Positions 11,101 through 19,194 of a stretch of DNA of 64,000 nucleotides are shown piece after piece. The translations under genes and the position numbers were made by a program. Below the pieces are notes generated by a model. That model made no database searches, was not told the DNA's origin, and worked only from the letters and a program-made list of their open reading frames with translations. Source of the stretch: Candidatus Wallbacteria bacterium. Its GTDB lineage: Bacteria; Muiribacteriota; UBA6191; JACPRK01. The stretch lies in contig JACQZN010000049.1 of NCBI GenBank assembly GCA_016213845.1, positions 1 to 64,000 of the forward strand, read 5' to 3'. The first letter of the stretch is position 1, and the number at the start of each line of letters is the position of its first letter.

Positions 11101-11457
11101 CGGATCAATCTTCACATGAAGCTGATGTGCGCCTGCCGGAACTCCCGGAGGCAGCTGCACGACAACGACCTTGCTCTGCTCGACCTGCAATTGCAGGCTG
11201 TCCAGGGGCTCGCGCTTGATCGGAGCCGGCTGGTTGTCCATGAGGAAATCGATCGTCGTGGGCGGCGACGGCGCATCGCCCACGTTCTTGACGACGACCG
11301 TGAGCACGAGCGGCTCGTTCAGGGGCGCTTGGGGCGGCCCCTGAAAATCGAGAATCTTGAGATCCGGCGCAGCAAGCGCCTGGCCCCCCCCGGCCAGCAC
11401 CAGGACCGCAGCCAACAATGCGCCCAGGATTGCAGAACCGCTCCGCTGAACCGTCAT
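2101..11457 (-). CDS. Giant secreted CARDB-repeat protein (about 3118 residues)
   Basis: I chose ATG at 11457 because GGAGG lies 6 bases upstream and a clean signal peptide follows (GALLAAVLVLAGGGQALA). Upstream in-frame starts (11508 TTG, 11493 ATG) lack good spacing. About 16 repeats of 110-130 residues follow, each opening with PDLV-like residues and containing V-NxGxxxxxxF and DxxNxVxExxExNN signatures, typical of CARDB Ig-like domains. At about 2120-2240 is a domain resembling the bacterial pre-peptidase C-terminal (PPC) fold. Three more CARDB repeats follow (to about 2620), then a carboxypeptidase-regulatory-like domain (2620-2730), an Ig-like domain (2735-2830), a second regulatory-like domain, and a terminal module with LLPGVNLISVPLRP. 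CARDB domains are adhesion-type modules, so a cell-surface or matrix role is inferred. It is last in an operon with two related genes, 82 bases after the 236-residue protein's stop. Confidence 0.8.
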   Translation of the reverse strand: MTVQRSGSAILGALLAAVLVLAGGGQALAAPDLKILDFQGPPQAPLNEPLVLTVVVKNVGDAPSPPTTIDFLMDNQPAPIKREPLDSLQLQVEQSKVVVVQLPPGVPAGAHQLHVKIDPRSVNETPLTTPDNRATRAIQLVAGGGPGLPGIDLAATGLQAPLAATIGESFPVTASVENMGSATSNQTVVKVFIRRDSPFFEGLLAEGPLGPISPENPRREIPLTATLPQNVTTGHYAIGVFIDPQSSGDSPSTTANNKFVRQDLFEIKPGTTQPPAGINLAMESVDAAFSATVPGNIFVGARFRNLGGTAAGPFAVRFLLSTDTVFNPPGAGGTGDRPFGDNIPFAGLAPAESRDLTLTLGLPSDLQPGQYVVFAVVDAAQLITETNEADNVRGATHATQINNQTPSGSPDLVVEGVTITSATTPTAGATVNVGGGIKNGGSGGAPGFGVQFFLSTDQLFDLPSAGNPGDRPLFLAPLPRPPLGSLAVSTFATDVKLPGDLPPGEYYVALVADVTKNVTETNEANNTRFTAQPFFVQGQTTGDRPDLVSQNLTAPETATAGSPFGLRVEVRNAGTAASGGFGVGFALSTDTEFDPPNPSAPSDLVIAEMRRPALAAGAVDVITTSPKIPASLAAGAYFTLMAADRFNEVAEIDENNNDVSSLNATRIAAQPNFQPPDLVADSVSPAPVTSAGALLSVSSAFHNAGGGPAPDWAVRFFLSSDSIFNPPAAAGAGGDVPLGEPIIRPTLPATGSDQFSASVFVPQNVSPGDYFVVAVANPAKVFGELTYDNNTVFSPNRTQVRGSTTTTGTGPDLVAVAVGGSPVTTAGSTLTISAAVENAGSGASGPFGVQFLLQSATNSTAAPIVLGEQFFPGLASRTPLNFTTDRIVPTFVAGEFFLRLDVDLPGNRVAELNESNNQIRSGSSVTVQPPQNGGGGDKPDLIVTAVGGPSTGTPGGQYPFNATILNQGRAAAGSFRVGFGFSLNQFLPANGGPPYGSRLADVVVPGLQPGQSFDVFQSVTLPANVGEGTYFPAAGADDPSFGVAEGNELNNYLVSAGAVSIRTGQTIGDQQPDLAAAEVSPRIFDAKAGQPIEAGVVVKNVGTISVPQFEVGLLLDSDPNSATPMAPRFLKKFFAPGLSAGGAFRSTETVQLPLDLPAGFYFLRLEADPGKLIGESNEFNNSIRSFRGINVGSGQTVNAPNLTFTAVGGPSTATIGQMISVSAEVTNTGSAPAGRFAVAFNLASSSAVTGDSRRFFLGEVPLPGLAANSGTPVTTQFFVPGFMAPGLYKVAALADSQGFVNESNEGDNERGAPNTTDIGGTASTALPDLVSLECGGDTTAQAGGFIAVRGVVANRENTGFAPGFPVGFALTASDAPLDSQDESTGLVFLGATFVGEGMQPGTTRPVFGHFPVPATVAPGQYLLAMYADHDRQIPELDESNNSRFSRQRVSVFGSGATQFLDLDNREIRGPLSPVTVGSQIQATAFFIARGLQTAIDVPLAFQFFTDSGEFQALTTSVRVNPSGQDTSVFTTVTLFVPPLPTMAGVTPKYALSYVIDPNFRIQEPHHNNRSPNPFPLPISGSTSGGQPNLVAVSVLNPPSQGQPGSVLGIAGQVRNGSTFEVFRPFALEFSLVGGGQIGTFTDFIHLGRAGVDHLSPSESVTRTLAVPLPPLRPGGYKVQMRVDPENFVFETNEGDNVVDSLGAMTVGDQQAGVTDLVAVGVTGPTSAELGALMPIAGEVVNRGANPSPGFGVSFVLSTQSTIELGNFAFGTQFVPSLAAGESRVVTGQFPLPPFFKPGSYFLGMVVDSGNLVAETDERNNVARSFAPLAITAPTSGGKLVDLAALSVSARPASPTASAAFPGERLLVTGQVENVTTQAVPIGFDVAFFATREQILSSDGAAAPVVGENFPMGRLPVPGIGGEEVRELRFETNIPPFVRPGPYFIAMVVDPDGRLPELAETRGNNKVLSANPLEVTTPEYLKEIPDLVATGVFGQSQGTAGQDFTIKWSGRGENIRRPVDFHVIFMAQPDQNFTFQTGQALNVASDGEVRRYLPIGRVKVHLEAAASTPFGTATVVKLPPELTAGQYTIAMAIDPENVVPEFDKQNNFLDSPVPVQILAGQAEQDDHADNIAEVQPGRDGLAVDVPPIMAGLQKKQPLGDRDVFVFATATGKFYEVGVGLEGLFDSILEIRDKTGRAIRRDLGQGRGSHVSFQAEDDGPYYAIVSAPFSFQTGTYLIGVKSFAGRQDKADIVPGPISVKPEIATSSTELTAFFSVGNGGSAPAAKFNWELRLETHVEQADLLFRQNASATVIATGTVENLPPFTGRPIPPVNFGPLPEGRYDLVLSVDTGNEVDEQEEGNNSRPAPFGVGRVTDDRFARTDLVPALVQINPFRPGTSDTIEVKTAVANRGGTPVTTFTVSLYLDRTAASNGTLLTTLTIDHMAPDSVFPLKPVTFGPLTEGQHNVVVFVDDGNAIGEIVEENNTRVHEFFVSGTEASGYDLVIEHAAVVPGDPEQGQPLDLGVLLANRGATGSPGCVLRAYVDPEASADGALPTTPTTVFTLDGIGARQVRKVGPLPLPAFASVGQHKVVVRIDSSDPSNVEQNTGNNQVTLEISVGERRIGATQFVVNGLVLDSSGNPVGPGFKVRAINKARRAVSSPSVTPSSSSEDGSFSTTFGGLGANRFLVVDGDTLVFEVLSDKGERLQVSDPASRVVTAGEVQAGEITQDLLTAPPAKEDVTVEILKPDENARFFPDDKIEFRGQGTDEDGNRLSGRRLVWSLGNPPRTIGVGESFALDAKRLKPGRNEIALKAIGRGLSNTARRSIYLEDAVEDTDRLAIYGKVRSAPRGEVPTEPLTLTIRNVTRGLEVASEVDRATGRYSVEFTSAETAVAAPGDKFEARLTTTGGVSVAVAPPVFSIGRRGIAAGEHERDFRSKLEPPVGIDLLPGVNLISVPLRPVTNDGTDYDAGALSRDMGLDWVVRTETGADGQPRFRVFLPDLTPGFNVTGNEGYICSRGNRTEREFQFRGVQWEEEQADREVGRGVNTIGYPRDVPENHDSRDLAEQLGASFVVQTGRDPATGRGTFQPFVPGSTGSFEIRRGMGYLLGSPQSAPLTLESNQ

Positions 11458-11539
11458 CTCAAACCTCCGCTGAGTTCGATGGATGCTCTTCATGATGTTT
11501 TCTCTCAAAACTCCCGATGGGGTGTCGCGTTCCAGTCTT

Positions 11540-12250
11540 CTACAACTTCACCTTGAATTCCAGTGTGGAGATCGAGGAGTTGGCAATGTCCGTTCGCGTC
11601 AGCCCGTACCCCGAGGGCTCGACGGAGAACTCCTTGCCACTCTTGTCCCGCACGGCGAACCGGAATCGGTCGCCCTCCTTGATGCGCGGGAACTCGCCCT
11701 GCAGATCGATGAAGATCAGGGCGAACTTGCCGCCCTCGATCTCCTCGCTTGTCTTGCGATCGCCCCGTTCCGTGGTGACGTGCATGACGTAGCCGGGCGC
11801 AAGCGGCTTGCCGCCCGAGTCGTAGACCCGGCCGCCGAAGGCGAACGCCTCCACCGCTTCCTGAGGCGGCAGCTCGACCCGCACCACCCCGACGTCCAGC
11901 ACGCCGGCCGATAGAGCCGCCTGGTCGAGCTTGAAGCTCGCGGCCTGCCCCGCCCTCATCGGCACAGGTTTCGCCATTGGGTCCTCGACCAAGATTCCCA
12001 CTTCCTGCCCAGCCGATAGCCCCGAAACGGTCAACGTGAACTCTCCAGTGCTCCGATTGGGACTTGCGGTCCCGCTCACTTCCACACCCTTCGTCCGCGC
12101 CCTGACCGTGAAGCCATTAGGCGCAGCCTGGTCTGTCTCCGTCTTTACGATTCCCCGGATCTTGACCGACGCCGGCGTCTCCGCCGCGTGCGCCAAGGTC
12201 CAAGCAAAAACAAGGCCGAGAATTCCGAACATGATCGAACGAAGTCTCAT
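11540..12250 (-). CDS. Small secreted protein made of domains shared with the giant CARDB proteins
   Basis: The protein is 236 residues with a signal peptide (FGILGLVFAWTLAHA). It contains two copies of a beta-rich domain of about 100 residues. The first has GIVKTETDQ..NGFTVRARTK and the second GRVYDSGGKPLAPGYVMHV. The same signature is found near the C-termini of both flanking giants (GLVLDSSGNPVGPGFKVRAINK and GTVSGGG..GTRVRALNRTR). The gene lies between them on the same strand, with gaps of 40 and 82 bases. It looks like the regulatory-like domain of the giants as a free-standing protein, perhaps a partner or minor surface subunit. No catalytic motif is visible. The domain relationship is read from the sequence; the role is inferred. 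Confidence 0.65.
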   Translation of the reverse strand: MRLRSIMFGILGLVFAWTLAHAAETPASVKIRGIVKTETDQAAPNGFTVRARTKGVEVSGTASPNRSTGEFTLTVSGLSAGQEVGILVEDPMAKPVPMRAGQAASFKLDQAALSAGVLDVGVVRVELPPQEAVEAFAFGGRVYDSGGKPLAPGYVMHVTTERGDRKTSEEIEGGKFALIFIDLQGEFPRIKEGDRFRFAVRDKSGKEFSVEPSGYGLTRTDIANSSISTLEFKVKL

Positions 12251-12290
12251 TTTCCTGCTCGCCTCCCGGTGGCTCTCCTCGCGGCAGCTC

Positions 12291-15200
12291 TCACGGCTGA
12301 CCCGGCAGGGTCAACGGCTGCGGCCTAGGAGCTCCCACAATGTAACCCTTCCCCTCCTCCAGAGGGAAGCCCGATCCTAGACCCCGCACGAAGACCTCGA
12401 ATCGGCCCCCGAGCGTCCGCCCCACAAAGGCACTTCCCGACCGTTCCAGAAGCTCCGACGCCATCGACCCGGCCTGGGGGCCAAACGGCAGCCCCACCAG
12501 CCCCGTCCCCCTGGGCAACGTCGTCCTGAGCTGCTCGGCAGGCCATGACACGCCGCTCCAGTCGACCGTGCCGGGTCCGCCAGCTCGAAGCACCAGGTAT
12601 CCCTCGCTGCCGCTGAGCTCGAAGTCCTCGCTCACATTCGGAAGGAAGAGCTGGAAACGCCCCTGCCCCGAGCCGTCCGCGCGCACGCGCACCGCGAACG
12701 TTCCGCCCGTCGCCCGGACCAGGTCGGAAGCCCTCGGAGGAGCTTGGCCCGTCGTGTCCGGATTGACCGGCACGCTGAGCAGGTTCAACCCCCGCTCGAG
12801 CGCCACGCGCCTCTGCCGGGCCAGCAAGCCCACGCGCAGGTCCACCGTCCGCTGCTGCGTTACCAGGTCCCGCAGCCCCACGCGGAACAGGGCCGGCGTC
12901 ACGGGCAGCCGCGCCAGCCGCGCGTCCCGCACCTCCAGCCGCATCGTCTCCCCCAGCACGGCCACCGATTCCGCGGGCGATAGAAGCGTCACCGAATAGG
13001 CCCCCCCGCCGCGCACCAGCCCGCTCGCCGCCCGACCCGTTCGCGCGTTCACCAGCGTCACCACCGACCCGGCCGCCACTGCCGCCCCGGTGGCCGAGAG
13101 CCTCGCCACGCCGGCCGCGCCAAGTCTACGAGTGAAAGGCTCCGAATGCTCCTGGACTTGCACGTCGAGGAAGAGCTGCGCCAGCTGACCGGATTCGTCG
13201 CGCGCCTCCAGGCGGACACGATTCCGTCCCGCCGGCAGCCGGCTGGCCAGCTCCTCCCCCACACCGAACGGCACGGACAACCGATCCGAGCTCCAGCTCA
13301 ACCTCTGGCCGGTCAGCCGCCGTCCGTCGGACCCGGTCGCTATCGCCTCGAAGGCTATCGGCTCGTCGGCAAGGAACAGGTCGCCCCCTGCCGGCCGCAG
13401 GATGCGCGCCGTCACCATCCCCCTCGGAGACGGCACCACGCGCACGTCGGCCCGGACCCTGCCGGCCGAGACCGCGCCGGCAGTCACGACCAGAGTCGCC
13501 GGCGACGCCACCGCCGGTAGCGCACCGGACGGCTCCTCGACCACCAGCTCCAGCTCATCACCCACGGCGGCCGCGATCGGCTCCTGGGAATCGAGACCTC
13601 CCAGCGTGACCACGTAGCTCCCCTCTACCGACGCGTCCGCGGGGACCAGCGCCCGGGCAGTGGACCGCCCCCGCGTGCGGTTCAACGCCCGCACGCGCGT
13701 TCCGGCGAGAACCGCCGCCCCACCTCCGCCGGAGACTGTCCCGAAGAGCTCCAGCGCCTTCGTGGAGACCCGGCTCTCCGAGACGGCGAAGGAGAGCGTC
13801 GTCTCGTTGTCGAATGGATTGACCTCCCCCGCGGCGACTGCCGCCACCCGGACCGAAAGCCGGTGGATTCCGGCCCTCGACAGCGTCCCGAGCTCCACCG
13901 CCGGCAGCGTCGCCGTCGAAGCAGCCGCCACCGACAAGAGCCGAGTGGCCGCGCCGACCTCCACTCCGTCCAGGAACACGCGCGCGTCCAGCGGACCCGA
14001 CCCCGTATCGCCCAGGTTCGAGACGAATCCCGCGAGCGCGATTGCATCACGAGTCGTTGGAGCCGCCGGCTCCACCGAGATCGGACCGGGCACGAGCTCG
14101 AAGCCAGACACCTGCGAGGGGGCCACACCGAAGGCAATCGACAGCCGCCCGTCCCCGGCGTCCGCTCTGGGAACGACTCCCTGCGGATCGACCTCGAGCG
14201 TGAGCGAGTGCGCCCCCGCCGTCAGACCTGCCAGCGCGACAGGCGGCAGCGCAACCCGCCCGCCGGCTGCCAATCCATCGATCGAGAAGACGGTCACGAT
14301 TCGTCCCCGCGCCACCGAGCTCCGGTCCAGCACCAGCTGAGCCGAGAACCCGGGTGCCCGGGCCGTCCCCAGGTTCCCGATCGTGCCGAGAGCGACGACC
14401 CGCCCCGTGGCCGTCGTCGGCCGGAACGGATCGATCGAGAGCGCCAGCGCCGCCAGGCTTGCGGCAGGACGGGCCGCGGCCACCCTCAGCGCCACTGCCG
14501 CCGAGTTGTTCCCCTCCGCGCCCTCGGCCACCTCATCTGCGGCGTCGACATTCAGGACGACGTCATAGTCGCCGGCTGCCAGCGGGCCCGTCACGACAGG
14601 CCCGATCGCGGCGGACGCCAGCGCCGCGAGCCCTCCGATACGTCCCGATCCGAGCGAGACCGCGGCAAGCGCGGCGCGGCCCTCACCGCAAAGGACGCAG
14701 ATCCTGGGAACCGCCCGGAGCTCCCATCGGAACGCCCCGGCACCAGCCGTTCCGGCATTCGAGACCCTCGCCTCCACGCGGACCGACTCGCGAGTCGTCG
14801 GACTCGATGGCGAAAGCGACACCGGGCCGGCAACCAGGTCGGCTGCCGCGGGCAGGGAGGAGCCGACACTCAGGCCGAGCGAGTAACCGCCCAGGGGCGC
14901 CGGCACCTCGTGGAGCACCAGGACGGTGTACCTGCCAACCTGGGCCAGCTCCAAGACGTCCAGCCGCACCGGCTGCCCGGGTGCGGGAACCACGCCGCGC
15001 ACACGGGAGCCATCGGGCCGGACCACTTCCAGCGCGGGCGCCGAACCGCCGAGGGCCGAGAGCGTCACCTGGGCGAACCCTCCTGCCGTCGAGACGTCGA
15101 AGAAGTAGGCGTCGCGATCACCCGCCGCCTCGAGGAGACCCTGCCGGGCCGCCGGCCCGGCCGACAGGCGCTGAGACTCCGAGAGGCTCGAAGGCACCGG

Positions 15201-18200
15201 CTGCCCGGGTGCGGGCGGTGAGTCGTCGGCCGCGAACGTGCCGGCCGCGACGGCCACGAGCGGGCTCTCCAGCACGCGCACGTTGTCGAGCTCGTCAGTC
15301 TCGGCGTACGCATTTGCCGGATCGATGACCAGCGCTATGCGGTACTGGCCCGCCGTCAAGCCCGGCCGGATCAGGCACGGCACGGAAACAGTCGCCGACG
15401 CGTTGGCGGGCACGCGCGCCGTGGCGCGGCCCAGCACGATGTCGGCGGGTGACGGCACCCGGCCACCCTGGGCAGACAGGACCACCTGAGCCTCCACCGG
15501 CAGCGTCGCGGCCGAGCCGCGCGCCGCCACGGTGACCGACACAGGGAAAGTGGAGCCTGTGACGGCAGCCGCAACCGAACCGAGCGCGGCTGCTGCAAAA
15601 TCCGGCGCGCCCGCCAGCAGAGGTGGCGTCGAGATCGCGATGGAAGAGGCCGACGCCAGCGTGTTGTTGCGCCGGTTCGCGTCCGGAACCCTCCGCTCGA
15701 AATCGGCGGAGACTCCGAGGAAGTAGTCGCCGGGCGGCACAGGCGGCATCGGGAAGGCCCCGGTCGCGAGCACGGTCTGCCCGCTCGAGAGCGCCGAGAG
15801 CGCCACCGAGCCGAGAGCGCTCCCGGCCTCAGGTCCGTCCAGCGGCCGCGTCGTCAGGAAAAACCGCACGAGGAAAGGCGAAGCCACCCCCGAACCGCCG
15901 GAGTTGGCGACGGCAGCGACCGCCGTCACGCGGTCGCCCGGGAACCTCGGGGCCGGACTGAATCGCGCGAGCGACACCTGCAGCACGGACAGGTCGGGCA
16001 GCGCGGCCGGGCTCACCGGAAGCAAGAGCGCTGTCGGCGCGGAGGACCGGGCCACGTTGTCCAGCTCGCTCGGCTCCGCGACGAAGTCGTTCGGGTCGAC
16101 CAGCATCGCGACCGTGTAACTCCCCGGAGAAAGGAAGGACGGCACTCCGCGAGTGGCGGAGAGGCTCCGCACTTCCCCGGGGGCCAATGCCCCGAGCAGT
16201 GCGGGCTCCCCAAGCGGCGGGTCCAGGATGCTCGACTCGCCGCCCGAGGTCAGGACGAAGACGATCGAGGCGTCGGCCTGGGCCGGACCGTCGTTTCGGA
16301 CGGTTCCGGTGACACTCAGCCCTCCCCCGAGCGACGCGGCGCCGCCCGCGACGACCGACACGGCCGCCAGGTTGGTCAGCGCCGCGCTCCTCGCCAGTCG
16401 CGTCAGGACCGTTGCCGTTCCCAGATTGTCCAACTCGCTCGACTCCACGACGCTTCGTGCGGAATCCACTTCGGCTCGGACGGCGTAGCTGCCAGGTCCC
16501 GCGGCGGCGGGCACCGGCGCGGTGGGGGAGAGCGCGATCGACTCGCCTGCCCCCGGCCCCGGCAGCTGCAGGGTGAGCAGCGGGAGTCTCGCAGCCGGAT
16601 TCGAAGCCGGATCGCGCTCCTCGAGGAAGAAGGCCACGGCCACCGGACCCGACACAGGCACGGCCGAGGAGTTTGCGACCGTCGCGGCAAGTTGCATGAC
16701 CTGGCCGGGCTGTGCGCTGACCGGCCCCGAGACCGCCGTGACCGTCAGATTGGGAAGCGACGCGGGCGGCGGCGGCTGAATCGTGACCGCCACCGCGAGG
16801 GCGGGCGAATCGTTGAAACGCGGCTGGTCGATCGCGGCCGAGGGATCGGCAATCGACTCGAGAGAGTAATTCGCTCCGCCCAGATTCGGGTCGGGCACCG
16901 GCACCGGGGGCACCACGACCTGCTGCGTCAGGGTCCGGACCTCTCCGGGCGCCAGGCCGGGCACCACCAAGCGGCCGAAGAGGTGAACGTTTCCGCCCGG
17001 GGGCGTGAAGAGGTTCAAGGCCAGCTCCACGTCCAGGGGCGAGGTGCCGCCGACGAGCGCCACCACCGAGGTGACCGAGATCGTCTGGCCCACGGTGAGG
17101 TCGCGCGGGTTGCAGTCGACACTCCGCACCACCACGTCGGCGGGAGAAACGATGGTCACGGCCGCGCCTGCGGTCGCCACGTTGTTCCCCGGATCGGGGT
17201 CCGCGGCGGAAGCGCCGGAATCGACGACGACCCCTACGAAGTAGACACCCGTGGCAATCCCGCTGGGCACAGCGGCGCGGCCCGCGACCTGTGCGCTGCT
17301 CCCCTCGCCGGCGGTCGCCACCGAGAGCGGCGTGCCGAGCAGGATGTCCGTGCCAGCAGAGAAGTTGCGGTCGCGCGAGAGGAAGAATCGGGCCGTCGTG
17401 GAAGTCGACGCGGGCCCCAGGTTGGTGACGGTGGCCGAGAACTCGAGCGTGCCGTTTGCGGCAACGCGGGTGCTGGCCGTCACGGCCGTCACGGACAGAT
17501 CGGCCGGTTCCCCCAGCAGCACAGGCGCAGCGCTGAACGTGAAGTTGTTGGCCTCGCTGGCTTCGAGGACGGCGCGCGCGCTGTCCGCCTCGCAGTAGGC
17601 GAATGCGGGGCCGGTCGCGATGTTCGACGGGAAGGTGCCCGTGACGGCGACGGTGGCGGCGGAACCTGCGGAGAGCGGCGGAACCTGTGCGAGGCCGAGC
17701 AAGACGTCGGTCGTGGCGCGGGAGGCCGAGCGCGCCAGCCAGAGTGATGCCCGGCTCGCGGGCGCCGGCGACCCGCCTGCGTTCCGCAGCACGGCCGAGA
17801 AGCCTGCCCGGGTGCCGAGCTGACCCGCAGACGGCGCCGTGAGAAGCTCGACGACCAGGTCGGCCAGCGTGGCGGGAGTCGTCACGGGGAAAGCCGCAGC
17901 GCTGGCCGCCGTGTTGTTCGTCTCGTCGGACTCCTGGACGCGGCCTGTGACGTCGGCGATCAGCCCGACACGGTAGCTGCCGGCGGGGAGCGCCGCCGGA
18001 ACCGTGGCTGTGAGGGCGCACGGGACGGCTTGTCCCGAGGGCAGCGTCCCTACGAGGACCGTGCCCAGGAGCGCATCGGCCAGCGAGATCGTCGAGTCCG
18101 AGGAGAGGACGAAGCCGGCCTCGAAGGAGCCGGCGGCCTGCGAGCCCGAGTTGGTGACCACGCCGCTCACGAAGACGGGACGATCGACCTCCCCTGCCGA

Positions 18201-19133
18201 GGGCCCCGTGACGGAGCCAGAGACGAGGTCGGGATCACCGGCGTTGCCCTGCTTGGGGCTGACCGTGAAGGCGGCGGGCGTGCTGAGATTGTTCGCCTCG
18301 GAGGACTCGCGCACGAGGTCCTCGGGGTCGGCCCGCAACAGCAGCTGGTACTCGCCCGGCAATACCGGCGGGATGGTGAGCGTGACGCGGGTAGAGATCG
18401 TGCCGGCGTCGACCGTCCCGGGTGCGGCCGTGAAGTTCAGGAACGCCGTCCGGCCTGCCTCCGGATCACGTGCGTCTGCCACCGCGTCGGGCGAAAGCAG
18501 GACGGCAGCCGTGGCGTGGAAGGCGCTGTTGCCGTCCACGATGCCGCTGAGAAGTCCGTCGAGCGTGATATCGGCCAGCACGACGTCGCTGGCCACGGCA
18601 CCGGGCGGGGCCGAGATCGTGGCGTTGCCGAAGTCGGGGAGGTTGGCGTTGGCGGCGCGGTAGACGCCGACCACGAAGTCGTAGCGCGTCATCGTGATCC
18701 CACTCGTGCAGCGGAACAGGTAGTCCGCGGCCGCGGGCGCGGTGAAGCTGATGGCGGACACCCGCCGCGAGAGCGCGTCCAGCCCCTGAAAGGCAGGCAG
18801 CGCTCGCGCGCCGGTGGCGTCGAAGAACGTGGCGCCGAACTGGGGACCGGGCGCAGAGACGGCCGTCACCCGCAACGTCACGACGTCGCCGAAGCGGGCG
18901 CGGACCTTGTAGAAGTCGACGTCCGAATCGGTCTCGAATGCCCCTCGGAAAGATCCGACCCCGAAGAGCGTGCCGGCACCCAGAAGAGTCGCTGTATCCG
19001 CTGTGTCGTTGCGGCCGGCGCCTTCGAGCTGCGAGTCGAGCGGCTGCGCCACAGCCAGCGGGGGCGCCCCGAAAAGCGCAAGGAGTAGAAGGACCCAGAT
19101 GAAGGGCCAGCGGGCTCGAGCTTCGAGGTGCAT
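12291..19133 (-). CDS. Giant secreted CARDB-repeat protein (about 2280 residues)
   Basis: An AGGAGG box directly abuts the ATG at 19142, leaving no spacer, so I chose the ATG nine bases on at 19133. A signal peptide follows (VLLLLALFGAPPLAVA). Residues about 40-160 resemble a PPC domain, followed by nine CARDB-like repeats (LPDF, DPDLV, LADLV, PADLS and similar openings). A second PPC-like domain lies at about 1300-1420, then three more CARDB repeats, a regulatory-like domain (about 1795-1895), an Ig-like domain (1900-2000), another regulatory-like domain, and a terminal module with LERGLNLLSVPVNP. From the second PPC onward the domain order is the same as in the 3118-residue neighbour, so the two are paralogues with different repeat numbers. 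Surface adhesion is inferred from the domain type. Confidence 0.8.
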   Translation of the reverse strand: MHLEARARWPFIWVLLLLALFGAPPLAVAQPLDSQLEGAGRNDTADTATLLGAGTLFGVGSFRGAFETDSDVDFYKVRARFGDVVTLRVTAVSAPGPQFGATFFDATGARALPAFQGLDALSRRVSAISFTAPAAADYLFRCTSGITMTRYDFVVGVYRAANANLPDFGNATISAPPGAVASDVVLADITLDGLLSGIVDGNSAFHATAAVLLSPDAVADARDPEAGRTAFLNFTAAPGTVDAGTISTRVTLTIPPVLPGEYQLLLRADPEDLVRESSEANNLSTPAAFTVSPKQGNAGDPDLVSGSVTGPSAGEVDRPVFVSGVVTNSGSQAAGSFEAGFVLSSDSTISLADALLGTVLVGTLPSGQAVPCALTATVPAALPAGSYRVGLIADVTGRVQESDETNNTAASAAAFPVTTPATLADLVVELLTAPSAGQLGTRAGFSAVLRNAGGSPAPASRASLWLARSASRATTDVLLGLAQVPPLSAGSAATVAVTGTFPSNIATGPAFAYCEADSARAVLEASEANNFTFSAAPVLLGEPADLSVTAVTASTRVAANGTLEFSATVTNLGPASTSTTARFFLSRDRNFSAGTDILLGTPLSVATAGEGSSAQVAGRAAVPSGIATGVYFVGVVVDSGASAADPDPGNNVATAGAAVTIVSPADVVVRSVDCNPRDLTVGQTISVTSVVALVGGTSPLDVELALNLFTPPGGNVHLFGRLVVPGLAPGEVRTLTQQVVVPPVPVPDPNLGGANYSLESIADPSAAIDQPRFNDSPALAVAVTIQPPPPASLPNLTVTAVSGPVSAQPGQVMQLAATVANSSAVPVSGPVAVAFFLEERDPASNPAARLPLLTLQLPGPGAGESIALSPTAPVPAAAGPGSYAVRAEVDSARSVVESSELDNLGTATVLTRLARSAALTNLAAVSVVAGGAASLGGGLSVTGTVRNDGPAQADASIVFVLTSGGESSILDPPLGEPALLGALAPGEVRSLSATRGVPSFLSPGSYTVAMLVDPNDFVAEPSELDNVARSSAPTALLLPVSPAALPDLSVLQVSLARFSPAPRFPGDRVTAVAAVANSGGSGVASPFLVRFFLTTRPLDGPEAGSALGSVALSALSSGQTVLATGAFPMPPVPPGDYFLGVSADFERRVPDANRRNNTLASASSIAISTPPLLAGAPDFAAAALGSVAAAVTGSTFPVSVTVAARGSAATLPVEAQVVLSAQGGRVPSPADIVLGRATARVPANASATVSVPCLIRPGLTAGQYRIALVIDPANAYAETDELDNVRVLESPLVAVAAGTFAADDSPPAPGQPVPSSLSESQRLSAGPAARQGLLEAAGDRDAYFFDVSTAGGFAQVTLSALGGSAPALEVVRPDGSRVRGVVPAPGQPVRLDVLELAQVGRYTVLVLHEVPAPLGGYSLGLSVGSSLPAAADLVAGPVSLSPSSPTTRESVRVEARVSNAGTAGAGAFRWELRAVPRICVLCGEGRAALAAVSLGSGRIGGLAALASAAIGPVVTGPLAAGDYDVVLNVDAADEVAEGAEGNNSAAVALRVAAARPAASLAALALSIDPFRPTTATGRVVALGTIGNLGTARAPGFSAQLVLDRSSVARGRIVTVFSIDGLAAGGRVALPPVALAGLTAGAHSLTLEVDPQGVVPRADAGDGRLSIAFGVAPSQVSGFELVPGPISVEPAAPTTRDAIALAGFVSNLGDTGSGPLDARVFLDGVEVGAATRLLSVAAASTATLPAVELGTLSRAGIHRLSVRVAAVAAGEVNPFDNETTLSFAVSESRVSTKALELFGTVSGGGGAAVLAGTRVRALNRTRGRSTARALVPADASVEGSYVVTLGGLDSQEPIAAAVGDELELVVEEPSGALPAVASPATLVVTAGAVSAGRVRADVRVVPSPRGMVTARILRPAGGDLFLADEPIAFEAIATGSDGRRLTGQRLSWSSDRLSVPFGVGEELASRLPAGRNRVRLEARDESGQLAQLFLDVQVQEHSEPFTRRLGAAGVARLSATGAAVAAGSVVTLVNARTGRAASGLVRGGGAYSVTLLSPAESVAVLGETMRLEVRDARLARLPVTPALFRVGLRDLVTQQRTVDLRVGLLARQRRVALERGLNLLSVPVNPDTTGQAPPRASDLVRATGGTFAVRVRADGSGQGRFQLFLPNVSEDFELSGSEGYLVLRAGGPGTVDWSGVSWPAEQLRTTLPRGTGLVGLPFGPQAGSMASELLERSGSAFVGRTLGGRFEVFVRGLGSGFPLEEGKGYIVGAPRPQPLTLPGQP

Positions 19134-19194
19134 GTCGGCCATCCTCCTACCGGGGCGCCTCGCCCGCCGGTCGCGGCCTCGCCCGTGCGGCCCC

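Noticed and set aside
8005-11556. Long open frame opposite the giant CARDB gene (and similar ones opposite other high-GC genes)
   Set aside because: No recognisable domain, charge-rich composition typical of antisense reading of GC-rich genes, and the minus-strand gene has clear family repeats and a signal peptide.
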